DNA of 64,000 nucleotides from Melieria omissa (taxonomy: Eukaryota > Arthropoda > Insecta > Diptera > Ulidiidae): assembly GCA_963971225.1 (NCBI GenBank), contig OZ020270.1, positions 71,502,432 to 71,566,431 of the forward strand. The letters run 5' to 3'. The stretch's first letter is position 1. Every line of letters begins with the position of its first letter. Shown piece after piece: positions 44,723 to 56,500 of the stretch. The notes below the pieces were generated by a model. That model was not told the DNA's origin. It saw only the letters and a list, made by a program, of their open reading frames with translations, and did not search any database. The translations under genes were made by a program, and so were the position numbers.

Positions 44723-45057
44723 ATAATAATTAATAATTGATTGGCACGACAGCCCGCTTACGCGAGACTAAGGCCTAGCTTCCCGCAACCACCCGTGTTG
44801 TGCGTGTGAATTTTGTACGCGAGTGGAAGGGACCTACAGTTTTATGCCGGTTCCGAACGGCAGGTTGGGAGCTTTTTCATAGGCAATTTTTACTCTCAGA
44901 GGTTTGCCATTTCCAGCTGAGAGGACAGCCACCGAAAGAGAAAACGAGTTTCCCGTTATTTTTTTTAGGTGTTACTACATGCAGTATTCGATCTTGCGTC
45001 GCTCTGCATGCGACTCGTTGGACCGCGCACTAACCAACTGAGCCACGGCGGCTGCGG
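44723..45057 (-). mobile_element. tRNA-derived SINE, full-length copy 2
   Basis: 15-bp target copies CTGAAGAAGTAAATA at 44708-44722 and 45058-45072 are perfect. On the minus strand it starts GCAGCCGCCGTGGCTCAGTTGG (A box TGGCTCAGTTGG) and ends in ATT repeats. The B box has decayed (AGATCGAATAC). Confidence 0.93.
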
Positions 45058-45473
45058 CTGAAGAAGTAAATAGGTTATAACAAAAGTCTGTAATCGATTG
45101 ATAATTTTTATTCTAATTTTTATGGAACATGTTTCACTTAGCGCAGTGAAAACGTCATCATTTCTTAGTTTTTGGAAACAGATGCTACAATTAATTTTTT
45201 AATTATTTAATTAATAATTTAATATTTCTTATCTACAAAATAGTTTGCGTAATCATTATTGTTGAAATAAAATAATACAAAAGACAGCATCGTCTGTCTC
45301 ACCATGTAATAGGAGTTGATCCATAGAATAATGTGTATCTTCGAAATTAGTTGCTACACTTGACCGAATAATACTTGAATTTTGTCCCAAAATTGCAAAA
45401 GTATTTTCTAGTTTATCTTGGTTAAAAATCTTCTTTGTTATACAAAACTTATTTTTTTTATTTATTGTATGTA

Positions 45474-46254
45474 CAGCTAACCCTCCTACAACGCGGGAAA
45501 TAGGTTCCCAAAAAATGCCGCGTTGTAAGAAATCGTGTTGTAGGAGATATGAACTCCATACAAAAATCAGAGTTTGGTTCCAAAATAAAAAATTTTTCAA
45601 TAAAATATTGGAATTTGTATAGTAAAAATATGTGCTTAATATATTTTTGTGTATTTATTTGTTAAGCCATAAGAACATACATATTATGTAATTTAATAAC
45701 ACTTCATTTATTTAAACAAAAACTGTTTCACAAATTTTTTATAATTTAACTGGAATTAGACTGAATATTTTTTCGCAATTTTTTACACGCGTTTTTAGAT
45801 TGATGCTCTTATTTGCAATGGCGACAACAAACTAACAAAAAAATTACTACTAAAATGAAAGTAGCATAAATCGTTGTGTGATGTTAGAACCGCGGGGAAA
45901 CCCCTTTTTTAAATTTTGTCGTTGTAGAACATTATTTTGACAGCTCTTAAGATGTTGGACAAGAGACTACACAATTACGTATTTGATTGTCACTTTGAAA
46001 ACAGATGTTCAAGTGTAGGGTGGCAATGCTATAAAAAAGATAGGTATCAAAGTATGAACAAAATGCAAAGAATTTTATTTGGGAAAGAAAACCTTTTTCA
46101 AATTAAAATAGTAAATATGAAAAAATTTTCGTACATAAAAATTTTCGTAAAAATCGCGTTGTAAGAGTAGCGTTGTAAGAAAATGTCCGCATTTTGGGAA
46201 CCGCGTTGTAGCGAAAACGCGTTATAGGAACCCGCGTTGTAGGAGGGTTACCTG
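45474..46254. mobile_element. Tigger/pogo-like MITE
   Basis: Inverted ends CAGSTAACCCTCCTACAACGCGG (S = C or G) are flanked by TA on both sides (45472-45473, 46255-46256). The CAG start and TA target are typical of pogo/Tigger. 781 bp, no transposase. GCGTTGTAG words recur inside both ends. Confidence 0.85.
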
Positions 46255-46365
46255 TATTTATTTATTTTGCTTAATTTCATCAGTGATTAAAACCAGTTTT
46301 TTTTCTAAAAAAAACATTTATCATCCATACATTTAACATCTTTCAAATAATTTAACAAATGTCTT

Positions 46366-46614
46366 TGTATAATCGCTTCGGCGCGGAGCGGTAGGAAATA
46401 AAACGCGGTAGGTTTTTCGGGTGTTAGGTGGGTGTTTATTCGCTGGATGTCGAATAACGAATGTTACAAGTAGAAACAGTAAACATTGAACGAGAACAAC
46501 GGCTTAAGCCGGGGAGCATAAATAGGGGGAACATCAGTACAAGAGGATAAGGAAAGGAAGGGATTAGTGGTGGGATCGACAGATCACTGAACAACCACAG
46601 CACTCATTTAGCCA
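46366..46614 (-). repeat. 3' LTR of the BEL element
   Basis: Almost identical to 48722-48971 over the stretch GGTGTTTATTCGCTGGATGT onward; the outer 40 bp are more diverged. Confidence 0.9.
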
Positions 46615-48171
46615 TCGCGGCCGCCATTGCAGAGTGCAATTAAATATAGTGGGGGTTGCTCGTCCCCGCGTCCTCGGGTGTGAGAAAGAGTTGCGGCTGG
46701 CGGCTGGCTGGCTGTGATGCGCGGCTGACTGGCTGTACGGTGGGCGGACGGCTGTCGGGTTGTCGCCGTTCCGCGATGCCGGAGCGCTGGTGAGTGCGAT
46801 GAGGGCCTCTTCGCAGATGATATGCGTGCGAGCGTACGGGGCAGCTGCTGGAGTGGTTGCTAGCGCCGGATCTGCAAAAAGAGGAGATGTCATTTTCTTA
46901 CAATAATAATATTGAGGTTGACATCGGGGCATGAGAAATTGTGGCTAAGCTGCGGGGTGTGCTTAAGCTAAAGCCGGGGGAATATGGGAAAATACACATA
47001 TATATTGGCTGAATTGCCATGTCTTAAGGGGAAGTGAAAATAATTTCGAGAGGGTTCGAAGGCTGTTTATAAAATAAGCCAATTCCGCTCGGGATAATTG
47101 GCTACACGTAGGGCTCGAGAGAAGCAGGAGAACCGAACGAGAATGTCGGTTTGCTCTTCGAGAGGGTGGTGGCCGGCTCTTTGATCCGGAGTTGGAACTG
47201 TGTGAGCATGGGCATTGCTGGAGCCGGTCCACCTGAGAGTGAGATCTTGTAGATCTTGGAGTTTATACCCGATCAGTCCGACGTCTGCGGGATTTGCAGC
47301 TCTTGGAGCATGTCGCACTGGAGTGGCGACTGTCCTCTTTTTGGACCCGGGTTGGAGTTGGTGCAATGAGGAACTGCGAGGGAATGCAATTTCCGTCAGT
47401 TGCTGTGAATGTGGGCCTTTGTTGTCGAACCCTTTTGGGGGACCTCATTAGAGGCGAAAGCCATCCTGCGGGGCCGAAACGTTTGGCAACGAAGGGGGAA
47501 ATTTGCCGGTTTGAGTATGAGTTTGCAGGAGTGGTGGGCTCGAAGTGATTTTCCATTATTTCCTGAGGTGGAAACCCTGCGGGATTGAGGGCGGCAATCA
47601 CTTGTGAAAGAGCTTCCTTTAGGGCAGGAAGATTTTTTCGAAGGGCGGATCCAGTATGCATATGGCGTTTTGATACGTCTGTGCTACATGTCAAATGCGA
47701 AGGGGGTACTGGACCGCTTAATACCCAACCGAATATTGTATGCTGAGCAAGTAAGCTGCCACATACATTTCGGTGGATACCTTCGAGCATGATCTGCGGG
47801 ATGAGATCACTGCCAATCACTAAATCGATCTGCGCTGTCTCGAAGGGGTTTGGATCAGCGAGTTCTAGCATGGCGATATGTTTCATATTAGGGGGGTGTA
47901 TGTGACGAGGTGGGAGCAATTTCGTAAGCTCTTGGAGCACGATAGCTTGCACGGGGAGTTTCGTGCTAGTTTGGGGGACTGCCAATGTAAAGAAGCATGT
48001 ATGATTGGCATTTTGCACAATCTGACCGCCCATGCACGAGATTTGGAAGGGGGATTTCTCGATCGGCAATTTGAGGCGTTTCTGGACCTTCGCGGAGATG
48101 AAGGTACGCTGAGAGGCTTGATCGATCAACGCTCGCACTTTAAACAACTTTCCTGCGTGGTCAATAGACAC
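46564..48171 (-). pseudogene. BEL pol remnant: DUF1758-type protease and post-RT fragments
   Basis: The protease part (48171 to about 47640) has ALIDQASQRTFI with the catalytic Asp, SCMGGQIV, DLVIGSDLIP and FGWVLSGP, the standard BEL/Pao protease. A large deletion then removes RT: the frame jumps to FGPAGWLSPLMR, which follows RT in complete elements. It reaches a stop at 47263. Another frame (47366-47067) keeps ANPADVGLIGYKLQDL, normally before integrase. The rest down to 46564 is unrecognised proline/alanine-rich sequence. It cannot encode an active polymerase. Confidence 0.85.
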
Positions 48172-48199
48172 CAGTGCCGTAGGCAGAAGGGATTGGGTG

Positions 48200-48720
48200 C
48201 CATTATTGGAGTGTAGGGCTTGTACTTTTTCTGTTCAATTTTTGTGGGTGTGTTTGTTGTTAGTTTTATGTAGTCTGCTGCCCTTCTTTTATTTGTCACT
48301 GCACTTTATTGTTACTGCACAATGTTTTGTTTAGAATTTTTGTTTTTAATTTTTACAATTTTGGTTTCTTGATTTGTATATTGTATGGCTTGTGCACTGT
48401 TTTTTGATTTTGTTATGTGTATCACCTTCGTGTTTGTTTCACTGTAGTTAATTTTTTGGTCACTTTGTATTTGGTTTTTGCTGTGAGTGTCTTCTTTCAC
48501 TTTTCAAAATGTTTTTTTTGTTTGTGTAACTTAGTTTTAATTTGTTACTGTTTTGTGGTATGTTGTTCACTTTTGTTCTCACTGTTCACTGTTTTGTGAC
48601 TGTTGCACTGTTTGGATGTTTTTTGTCACTGTTGCTGTTTTCGTTCACTGTGTCACTTGTTTTAGTTTTATTAGTTGTTTTTTGTTTTTTGTCGCGGGTT
48701 CGACAAAGGCTCGAAGGACC
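48200..48720. other. T-rich, low-complexity leader of the BEL element
   Basis: Between the protease remnant and the 5' LTR lies T-rich sequence with many CACTGTT-type words. Gag would be expected here but nothing recognisable remains. Confidence 0.5.
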
Positions 48721-48721
48721 A

Positions 48722-48971
48722 TGTTATATCGAGCGCGGCGGAGCGGTGGAAATAAAAGACGGAGGTTTCGATTTTGGGTGTTAGGTGGGTGTTTATTCGC
48801 TGGATGTCGAATAACGAATGTTACAAGTAGAAACAGTAAACATTGAACGAGAACAACGGCTTAAGCCGGGGAGCATAAATAGGGGGAACATCAGTACAAG
48901 AGGATAAGGAAAGGAAGGGATTAGTGGTGGGATCGACAGATCACTGAACAACCACAGCACTCATTTAGCCA
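48722..48971 (-). repeat. 5' LTR of the BEL element
   Basis: About 250 bp with TG..CA ends on the minus strand, followed by the primer binding site. Confidence 0.9.
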
Positions 48972-49051
48972 GTCTTTATAAATGTGTGCGACTTATTATT
49001 TAATTGTAAAGCCGATCTAAAGCAATTATCCGATTGCCCTTGCAATCAAAT

Positions 49052-49295
49052 CTGTGCCCGTAAGGAATAACAGCCAAAGTCGATTTTATGAAGTCTTCAC
49101 GAGAGCACTTTTAATTTTTGAATTTGCTTTAGATTACACTAGATAAATTTTTGACTCTTGGGCGTAAAACATTCATTTTATGAGCAAAAGCGATCGAATT
49201 TTGAGTAGTAGTACATTTGAATACGCGAATGAAAGGGTGGCAATAACTCGATTTTGTCCTAACTCGACTTTGGATGTTATTCCTTACGGCCACAG
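49052..49295. mobile_element. MITE with CTGTGCCCGTAAGG ends
   Basis: Ends CTGTGCCCGTAAGGAATAAC and CTTACGGCCACAG are inverted for about 35 bp. The undisturbed site is seen in the other palindrome arm (inverse of CAAATATTAGG at about 50185), which implies a 2-bp AT target copy. Superfamily not assigned. Confidence 0.8.
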
Positions 49296-50215
49296 ATATA
49301 TTAGGTCTACTTTTTTGATAAATTCTTTAGGAACTTTGTCTATAGCGATCATATAAGTCGCCATGCCAACCACATTTTATTTTCGTTTCTATGATTTTGC
49401 GCACACTAAAGTCGGTAGTGAGTTCAGGAGCAATATGCGACGCCGTGCAAGCAAATAGAAGAAGAACAAAAGCCAGCCAGTAAATAGAAATCGTTTTACA
49501 ATTTCAGCTTTTCGCCAGCGCAACAACAACAACAACAGCACATCGTCTTCATCTTCCAATCATCCCACGCCGCAGCAGAGTGCTAACGCAGACTCGCTGC
49601 AGTGAGCGCAACCAAAGAGTGCAACACATAAAACTACGTTCTCGCTTGTAAAGCAACGCTCTCACCACATACGTGATCTGTGCGAGCAGAGCGCGGGTTC
49701 CAATGTTAGAACATTGGTACTAGTAAAGAAAATAAACATACAGAATGCGCATGTCATACAAGCAAAAATTTTGTATGGCGGGTTCTAACATTGGAACCCG
49801 CGCTCTGCTCTCATAGATCACATATGTAGTGAGAGCGTGGATTTACAAGCGAGAATGTAGTTTTATGTGTTGCACTCTTTGGTTGCGCTCACTGCAGCGA
49901 GTGTGCGTTAGCACATTGTTGTGGCGTGAAATGATTGCAAGGTGAAGACGAACGCTGTTGTTGTTGTTGTTGCGCTGGCGAAAAGCTGAAATTGTAAAAC
50001 GATTTCTGATTTCTGGCTGCCTTTTGTTCTTCTTCAACAAGCCTACACGGCGTCGCATATTGCTCCTGAACTTATTGCAGACTGTAGTGTGTGCAAAATC
50101 ATAGAAACGAAAATAAAATTTGGTTGGCATGACGACTTATATGGTCGCTACAAACAAAGTTCCTAAAGATCTTATCAAAAAATAGACCTAATATTTGATT
50201 GCATGAATAGGACAA
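49296..50215. repeat. Large imperfect palindrome joining two P-like elements head to head
   Basis: The left arm 49296-49714 is the inverse of 49782-50190 (for example GAGCAGAGCGCGGGTTCCAATG at about 49683 against CATTGGAACCCGCGCTCTGCTC at about 49787). The central spacer of about 65 bp (49716-49780) holds the terminal sequence ATTGGTACTAGTAAAG..TACAGAATGCGCAT of the right-hand element, which the left arm lacks. Confidence 0.88.
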
Positions 50216-51405
50216 TCGGATAATTGCTTTAGATCGGCTTTACAATTGAATAAATTGTATGAGTCGTACAAATTTATAAAGGTTTTTAAATTATTTGAAA
50301 GATGTGAAATGTATGGATGATTTAAGTTTTATTTTTAGAACTAAAATCAAGTAGTGCTCGGTCAAGTGTAACTACTAATTTCGAAGATACACAGGATCCT
50401 ATGAATCAAATCCTACTACATCCTGAGACAGACGAAACTGTCCTTTTTATTATTTTATTTCAGCAGTAATTACAACAATTATTACAACAAATTATTTTGT
50501 AGATAAAAACTTCGACAATTGAGTAAAAATTAACATGAATAATAATTGTGGCATATGTTTCCAAAAATTAAGAAATGATTACCTTTTCACTGCGCTAAGT
50601 GAAACATTTTCCATACAAATTATCAATCGGTTACAGACTTTTGCTACCTATTTGCTCCTTCAGATTTCCTGATAATGCTGTGACAGTAAATTAAAAAAAG
50701 GAAGTTCCAAACGATGTACAAAACAGCAAAAGAAGACCTGTTTACATTTTTCTTGAGCTGTGTAGCAAAACCAATCGTCAACCCAAAAAAGCATACAGAC
50801 AAAAACTACAACAACAAAAAGCAATGGCGTCGTTGAAACGACGATCATTGCCAAGGCACATTTAATAAGGTAGTGGTGGCAACACAGCTGCTTAAACTTT
50901 TTTCTTCTGATTTTCTTTTGATTTCTTCTGATTTTCTTTTGGCTTTTCGCGAATGGGCATGCTAATTGTCAAAAATTGGTAAAATTGTTTTGTGTTGCTT
51001 GTCTTTTAATTTGATTTTGACAAGCAGCATGCCCAAAAGCACTAACAAAATACATGGAAATATTGTTTTTGCAGTAGTGCTATCACCTTATTGAATACAC
51101 CTTGATCATTGCGCTGGCTGGTGTTGCTTGGAGAAATTTGCACAAAAAATTATTTAGTGACCAAAACAACCACCAACGCCTCAAAGTACACAAAAGAAGC
51201 GGTACTTTCACTTCATGTGTGTTTGTTGTAGCGCGTGCTTCAGTTCGCACAGTCAATGAGCGTAAACTGAAGCGGTTGCTCTCCTGTTGGGATTACTCTT
51301 TCCCTTTTGTGGCTTCCCCCCGCTCTATGAAGCTCGCACACAAAAATTTGAATTTTTGAGCTCAGAAGCGCCTTCTATACACTTCATATTCTTTGGTACT
51401 AGTAA
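49716..51405 (+). mobile_element. P-superfamily relic, right-hand plus copy, internally deleted
   Basis: It starts with ATTGGTACTAGTAAAG, has the subterminal region, then fragments matching 43600-43735, 43970-44060 and 44230-44360 of the plus copy (50165-50700). It ends with AAAACCAATCG..CGTTGAAACGACGATCATT and the inverse of 41119-41400, up to about 51405. It carries a MITE at 50852-51104. About 1.4 kb remains without that insert. Confidence 0.78.
50852..51104. mobile_element. hAT-type MITE (CAAGG family)
   Basis: CAAGGCACATTTAATAAGGTAG at the left, inverse CACCTTATTGAATACACCTTG at the right, perfect 8-bp copies ATCATTGC at 50844-50851 and 51105-51112. The empty site is visible in inverse orientation near 41408-41420. 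Confidence 0.9.
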
Positions 51406-51469
51406 GTTCCTGTGACTGTAATCAGATACGGGTTGTACAGGGTGATTATTCGTAACATTTGCTATATAT

Positions 51470-51925
51470 TGTAACGATAAGACAGTCTGTCGCTGTGCGA
51501 AGCAGCCCTATCGCTACGCGCCGTGCTATAATTCAATCTGGCAACGACGGCCGCAATAATAAGAAAAACTTTCAGTCCAACCTGGCAATGATGGCAACTT
51601 TTAGTCCAACATGGCAATGACGGAAACGATCTTCATGGAAACCTTTAGTCCACTCCGGAATGTGCGAGAACGATCTGCGCGATGACCGGACAGGTATAAA
51701 AGGCAGCCGGGTGCGGCGCTGCGAGTCAGTCTGATTTTGACTAGTGAAGGTGCCACACGGAGCTATTCAGCAAATAATTAAGTGTAAAGACAGTGAAGTG
51801 TAAAAGTGTGAAATAAAGTGATTGTTGGTTCTTATTGACTGCGTTTGGATAGTTAAAGTTGTTTGATTTTCAAATTGCACAATCCTGTGATACGTAACAG
51901 CCCACTAGACCTAGTATTCGTAACA
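51470..51925 (+). repeat. 5' LTR of element C
   Basis: 456 bp, TGTAACGATAAG to ATTCGTAACA, nearly identical to 57070-57525; a few dozen bases differ from element A. Confidence 0.94.
51695..51731 (+). promoter_or_regulatory. LTR core promoter of element C
   Basis: TATAAAAGG at 51695-51703 and initiator TCAGTC at 51726-51731. Confidence 0.75.
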
Positions 51926-51927
51926 TT

Positions 51928-51944
51928 TGGTGCCAGAAGTGGGA
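51928..51944 (+). other. Primer binding site of element C
   Basis: TGGTGCCAGAAGTGGGA, one base different from elements A and B, two bases after the LTR. Confidence 0.65.
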
Positions 51945-51998
51945 TTGTGGAAAATTGAAAGTAAACAAATAAATAAATAAAATTATAAAAGCACGGAC

Positions 51999-53526
51999 AT
52001 GGTTAAACTCGAGCTTCTGAAGTTAGACCAGCTGAAGAAGGAGCTGGCTGCCTGGAATTTGCCGACTGCTGGCGGAAAGGTGGAGTTGCAGTTGCGCTTG
52101 CGAGAAGCATGTGAAGCACGAGGCGTCGATTGGACTGTGCACGAGTTTGGAGCGCAAGAACTAGAGGCGTCGGCCAAGGTGGAGGAGTCGCCTGCTGGTG
52201 CTGCTTCGCTACAGAGTACAGCTGCAGCGGCTGCACCAATACAAGCGTTGGACATGAGCCAACTAATGGTTGCACTCAAAGGCATGTCGGCGCAAATGGA
52301 AACAGCGAATCGAGAAATGGCAGCGAAGCTGGAAACTACGAATCTAGAAATGGCAGCGAAGCTGGAAACTACAAATCGGGAAATGGCAGCGAAAATGGAA
52401 ACGGCGACCCATGAAATATCGGCGCAAATGGCAGCGAAGCTGGAAACTACGAATCTACGACTGCAATCGGGAAATGTCAGCAAAACTTGAAAATGCAAAT
52501 CGGGAGTTGTCCAGCAAGCATCAGGAAAATTCTGCGCGCTTGGAGCAGAAAGTGGAGGAAATCTCAGACAGGATTAATGGGAAAGTCGAGCACCTGGAGA
52601 CGCGGGTAGAGCACTTGGATAAACGAGTCGACGACCTAGATGACTCCCTGAACAAACGAGTTGATAGTCTGGAAGTTTCGATGAACAGAAAAATGGACGA
52701 GCGGCTTAGGGAGGTACAGCCGCGAGAATGGTTGCCGCCGGTTCCGGAAAGTGTTGCCCACCGAGCAGAAGTGCCTAGTTAAGATGGGACTACGCCGTTC
52801 GACACATTCAAGCTGCAATTCGACCTGGCTGCTCTGGAAAATCAGTGGACCGATGTAAGGAAAGGTCGGAGATTGGCGCTGGCTCTTAAAGGTGCTGCGG
52901 CTGAGGTAATAAAATCAGTTCCAGAATGTTTACGAAGTGAGTACGAGACCGTCATAAGGGCGCTGGCAGCCAAATACAGCGACGAGCACAACAGAACGTT
53001 ATACTACTGTGAGCTGAAGAATCGCAGGCAAAGGGCCAACGAGGCGCTGCAGGCAAATGCAGCAGACATTGAGCGGCTCGTACAGCTGTGCTACCCGTCC
53101 TTCGGCGCTGATGATCTCGAGAGGATGAAGATTGAGGAGTTTATTGAAGGTCTTCATGATCCGGAGACACGTCGCAGTGCGTTGATGATGGGCAAGCCGT
53201 CATTTAGGGAGACGGCGACCAGCGCGATGACATACGAGGCGACATGGATTGGGAGCACTCGGTATGCACCTGCAAGGGTACGCCAGATCCAGCCGGACAT
53301 CGACATTGCGATCCAGGCCATAAGCTCTGAGCCACCGGGCAGGCAACGGGTGGTCTCCTCTAAAGATGTTTTCTGGGTATGTGGCAAGCAGGGCCACATA
53401 TCACGAGACGGCTGCCAACGAAAGAGGCGTTCCCGTTCTCGATCGCAATCGCCTGAAGCGAGGAATACTGACAATCGAGGCCCAGCCAACAAACGCAGGG
53501 ATGAGGACGGCGAGTCGTTAAACTAA
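51999..53526 (+). pseudogene. gag of element C: SAP domain, extended coiled coil, capsid, knuckle
   Basis: The start ATG at 51999 is in the same context as in A. It has a SAP motif at residues about 8-42, then more copies of the NREMAAKLETTN unit than A, with a frame change near 52440-52460. The in-frame TAA at 52780-52782 is at the same place as in A and B. The capsid-like part and the knuckle follow, but the knuckle reads FWVCGKQGHISRDG. Its first and last cysteines are lost, so zinc binding should fail. The gag stop at 53524-53526 carries the slippery GTTAAAC. Confidence 0.88.
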
Positions 53527-53560
53527 AACGGGTCAGCCCAAAGGGGCGTGAGCTGATCCC
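53517..53560 (+). promoter_or_regulatory. Candidate -1 frameshift signal at the gag stop (element C)
   Basis: G TTA AAC TAA with a 6-nt spacer and the hairpin GGGTCAGC / GCTGA-T-CCC, identical to element A. Confidence 0.7.
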
Positions 53561-56500
53561 AACAATCTGCCGCCCCATCGTCCTTGTCTCACAGCTGAAA
53601 CGACAGCCCAGCAGTTTGACAATTGAAAGAAGGATAGATGGAAAGCTGTTCGTGTTGACACTGGATACTGGAGCGTCATATAATAATAATAATAATTGAT
53701 TGGCACGACAGCCCGCTTACGCGAGACTAAGGCCTAGCTTCCCGCAACCACCCGTGTTGTGCGTGTGAATTTTGTACGCGGGTGGAAGGGACCTACAGTT
53801 TTATGCCGGTTCCGAACGGCAGGTTGGGAGCTTTTTCATAGGCAATTTTTACTCTCAGAGGTATGCCATTTCCAGCTGAGAGGACAGCCACCGAAAGAGA
53901 AAACGAGTTTCCCGTTATTTTTTTTAGGTGTTACTACATGCAGAATTCGAACTTGCGTCGCTCTGCATGCGACTCGCTGGACCGCGCACTAACCAACTGA
54001 GCCACGGCGGCTGCCGTCATATTCGATCATAAAAAGGAAGCTGCTGAAGAACTGGGAACCGCTGCATGGCATACAGCTGCGGACTGCGACTGGCGAGCGC
54101 GCGCCGGTAAGAAGGAAAGTTACAAAAACGATTGCTATCGACACCAGCAGCCTGGAACATGAGTTCATCGTCGCGGATATAATGGACGACGTGATTATCG
54201 GTGTGGATTTCATGATTAGGCACGGTTTTACGCTAGACCTGAAGAGAAATGTGCTGAGATATGCCAACGTTGAATTCCCGCTGCACACCGGCTATGAGCG
54301 AAGCGTGGCGGTAAGGAAGGTTGTATCGTGTCAACACCGGAGGATACCAGCGAATTCTGAGGCGATTGTGTGGGCAAAGGTGGACGAGGACGATGGGACG
54401 AGTCGGCTGTGGGTAGTAGAAGCACCAAAACAAGGACACGACAACATCATCATCAGACGTACATTAGTGGAACCTAAGAATGGCAGAATACCAGTCAGAA
54501 TACTGAACCCCCTGAATGCACCCAGATATATCGGTAAAGACGAGGTAATTGGCGAGTGTAAGGAAGCTGTAGCAGTGGTCAATTGCGAGAGTAGCCCACC
54601 TGGAGGTAATAAGAAGAGCGGTTTTAACATGGACGCCATACCGCAAGAGAACCAGTGGAGCAGCGAGTTGACGACCAAGCAGAAACAGAAGGTGAGGTCT
54701 TGCCTGCAGCACTATGGGTCAATATTTGCGGCAGAAGCAGGCGGAAGAACAGCCATAGTGAAGCACAACATCGACACCGGAAGTGCAAAACCGATTCGCC
54801 AACCGCCAAGACGAGTTCCGCTGGCCAAGAGGGAAGAGGTCACAAATTTGATCGAAAACATGCGGAAAGAAAAGGTCATAGAGCCTTCTTGCTAGTCAAG
54901 AAAAGGCAGTACCCGGTTTTGTGTGGACTATCGGAAGCTCAATGATGTGACCAAGAAGGACAGTTATCCACTACCTCGGATCGATGACACCCTGGACACA
55001 CTGTCAGGCACGCAGTGGTTCTCCACGCTCGACTTACGCAGCGGCTATTGGCAGGTAGAGCTTGCAGACAAGGACAAGGAGAAAACGGCTTTTAGTGTTG
55101 GCGATGGTTTGTGGCAGTTCACCGTCATGCCGTTTGGACTCTGCAACGCACCAGCAACATTCGAGAGGCTAATGAAACGTTTGCTAAAAGGGCTGCAGTG
55201 GCGGACGTGTCTGGTGTACCTCGACGACATAATGGTGATGGGTAAAAACTTCGACGACCACCTGGGAAAGCTAAAGGAGGTATTCGAGCGGATACGAGAA
55301 GCCGGGCTTAAACTCAACCCAAAGAAGTGCTCGCTGTTCCAAAAGGAGGTCAAGTATCTGGGTCATACGGTTTCCGCCCGCAGAGTACATACTGATGAAG
55401 GCAAAATCACGGCGGTGAAGGAGTGGCCCCGGCCACGCAATCTACACGAACTCCGCAGTTTCCTGGGCCTGTGCACATACTACCGCCGATTTGTTCCGGG
55501 ATTCGCGAACATAGCCAGCAGCTTGCACAAACTGACGAAAAAGGGCCAAGCTTTCGAGTGGAACGAGGAGCAGGAACAGGATTTTGCATGCCTGAAGGAA
55601 AAACTGTGCAGTGCTCCAATTCTGGCCTTCCCCGTGCCTGGGGAGATGTTTGTGCTGGATACAGATGCAAGCGGGAGTAGTATTGGCGGTGTGCTATCAC
55701 AGATAATAGACGGCCAGGAACAAGTGATAGCGTACTACAGTAGGGTTCTATCGAAACCGGAACGCAACTACTGTGTGACACGGAGAGAACTGCTGGCGGT
55801 ATTGGACTGCGTAAAACACTTCCACAAATATCTGTATGGACAAAGGTTTCGCCTGCGCACAGATCATGCGGCATTGAAATGGCTCCCGAACTTTAAAGAT
55901 CCTGAAGGGCAATTGGCGCGGTGGATCGAGTGTTTGCAGAGCTACGACTACACGATAGAGCATCGCAAGGGCAGTAGCCATGGAAATGCCGATGCCTTGT
56001 CCCGCCGCCCGTGCAAAGTCGAATGCAGGCCGTGCTCGCGAGCCGAAAGCAAAAAACAGATAGTGGACGTCCGTTTGGTAAGCGTTATGCCAGAAGAAGA
56101 GTGGTCTGCGGAGAGGCTACAAAAGGACCAGCGTGAGGATGCGGATCTTGCAAAAATCGTCGAAGACGTGGGAGCGCCCTTCGAGCGGATTGCTATGGAC
56201 GTCGCCGGCCCATTCCCAACTAGCACTCAAGGCAACAAATACGTGCTGGTGGTAATGGATTACTTCAACAAATGGCCCGAAGTGTACCCTATTCCTAACC
56301 AGGAGGCCACTACGATCTCGGAAAAGCTGGTAAACAACTGGGTAGCCAGGTTCGGAGTTCCGTTGGAGTTACACTCAGATCAAGGCCGGAATTTCGAGTC
56401 TGCGGTATTCAAGGAAGTGTGTGAGCTACTGGGGATAAAGAAAACGCGTACCACGCCTTTGCACCCACAGTCCGACGGCATGGTGGAACGTTTTCACCGG

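Larger units (their letters stand above)
46366..48971 (-). mobile_element. BEL/Pao LTR retrotransposon, internally deleted
   Basis: Direct repeats 46366-46614 and 48722-48971 are LTRs. The 5-bp target copy GTCTT stands on both sides (46361-46365, 48972-48976), the size usual for BEL. Inside, on the minus strand, are the BEL-type protease and small pieces of the region after RT. Gag, RT and integrase are missing. A TGGTCCTTCGAGCC primer site abuts the LTR at 48721. Confidence 0.93.
44641..49735 (-). mobile_element. P-superfamily relic, minus copy with four insertions
   Basis: Starting at the turn near 44640, C-terminal transposase sequence is found inverted (44640-44707, 45073-45256), then the QDKLENTFAIL region (about 45420), the region matching 43600-43735 (46257-46365 and 48977-49050), and the element end (49296-49735). 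It carries a SINE (44723-45057), a Tigger-like MITE (45474-46254), a BEL element (46366-48971) and a MITE (49052-49295). The transposase is only a set of fragments. Confidence 0.75.

Noticed and set aside
51447..51463. A piece of LTR end (ATTCGTAACATTTG) just before element C
   Set aside because: Only about 14 bp match the LTR/primer-site junction, there is no flanking LTR sequence, and the ATAT target copy lies between; chance cannot be excluded.
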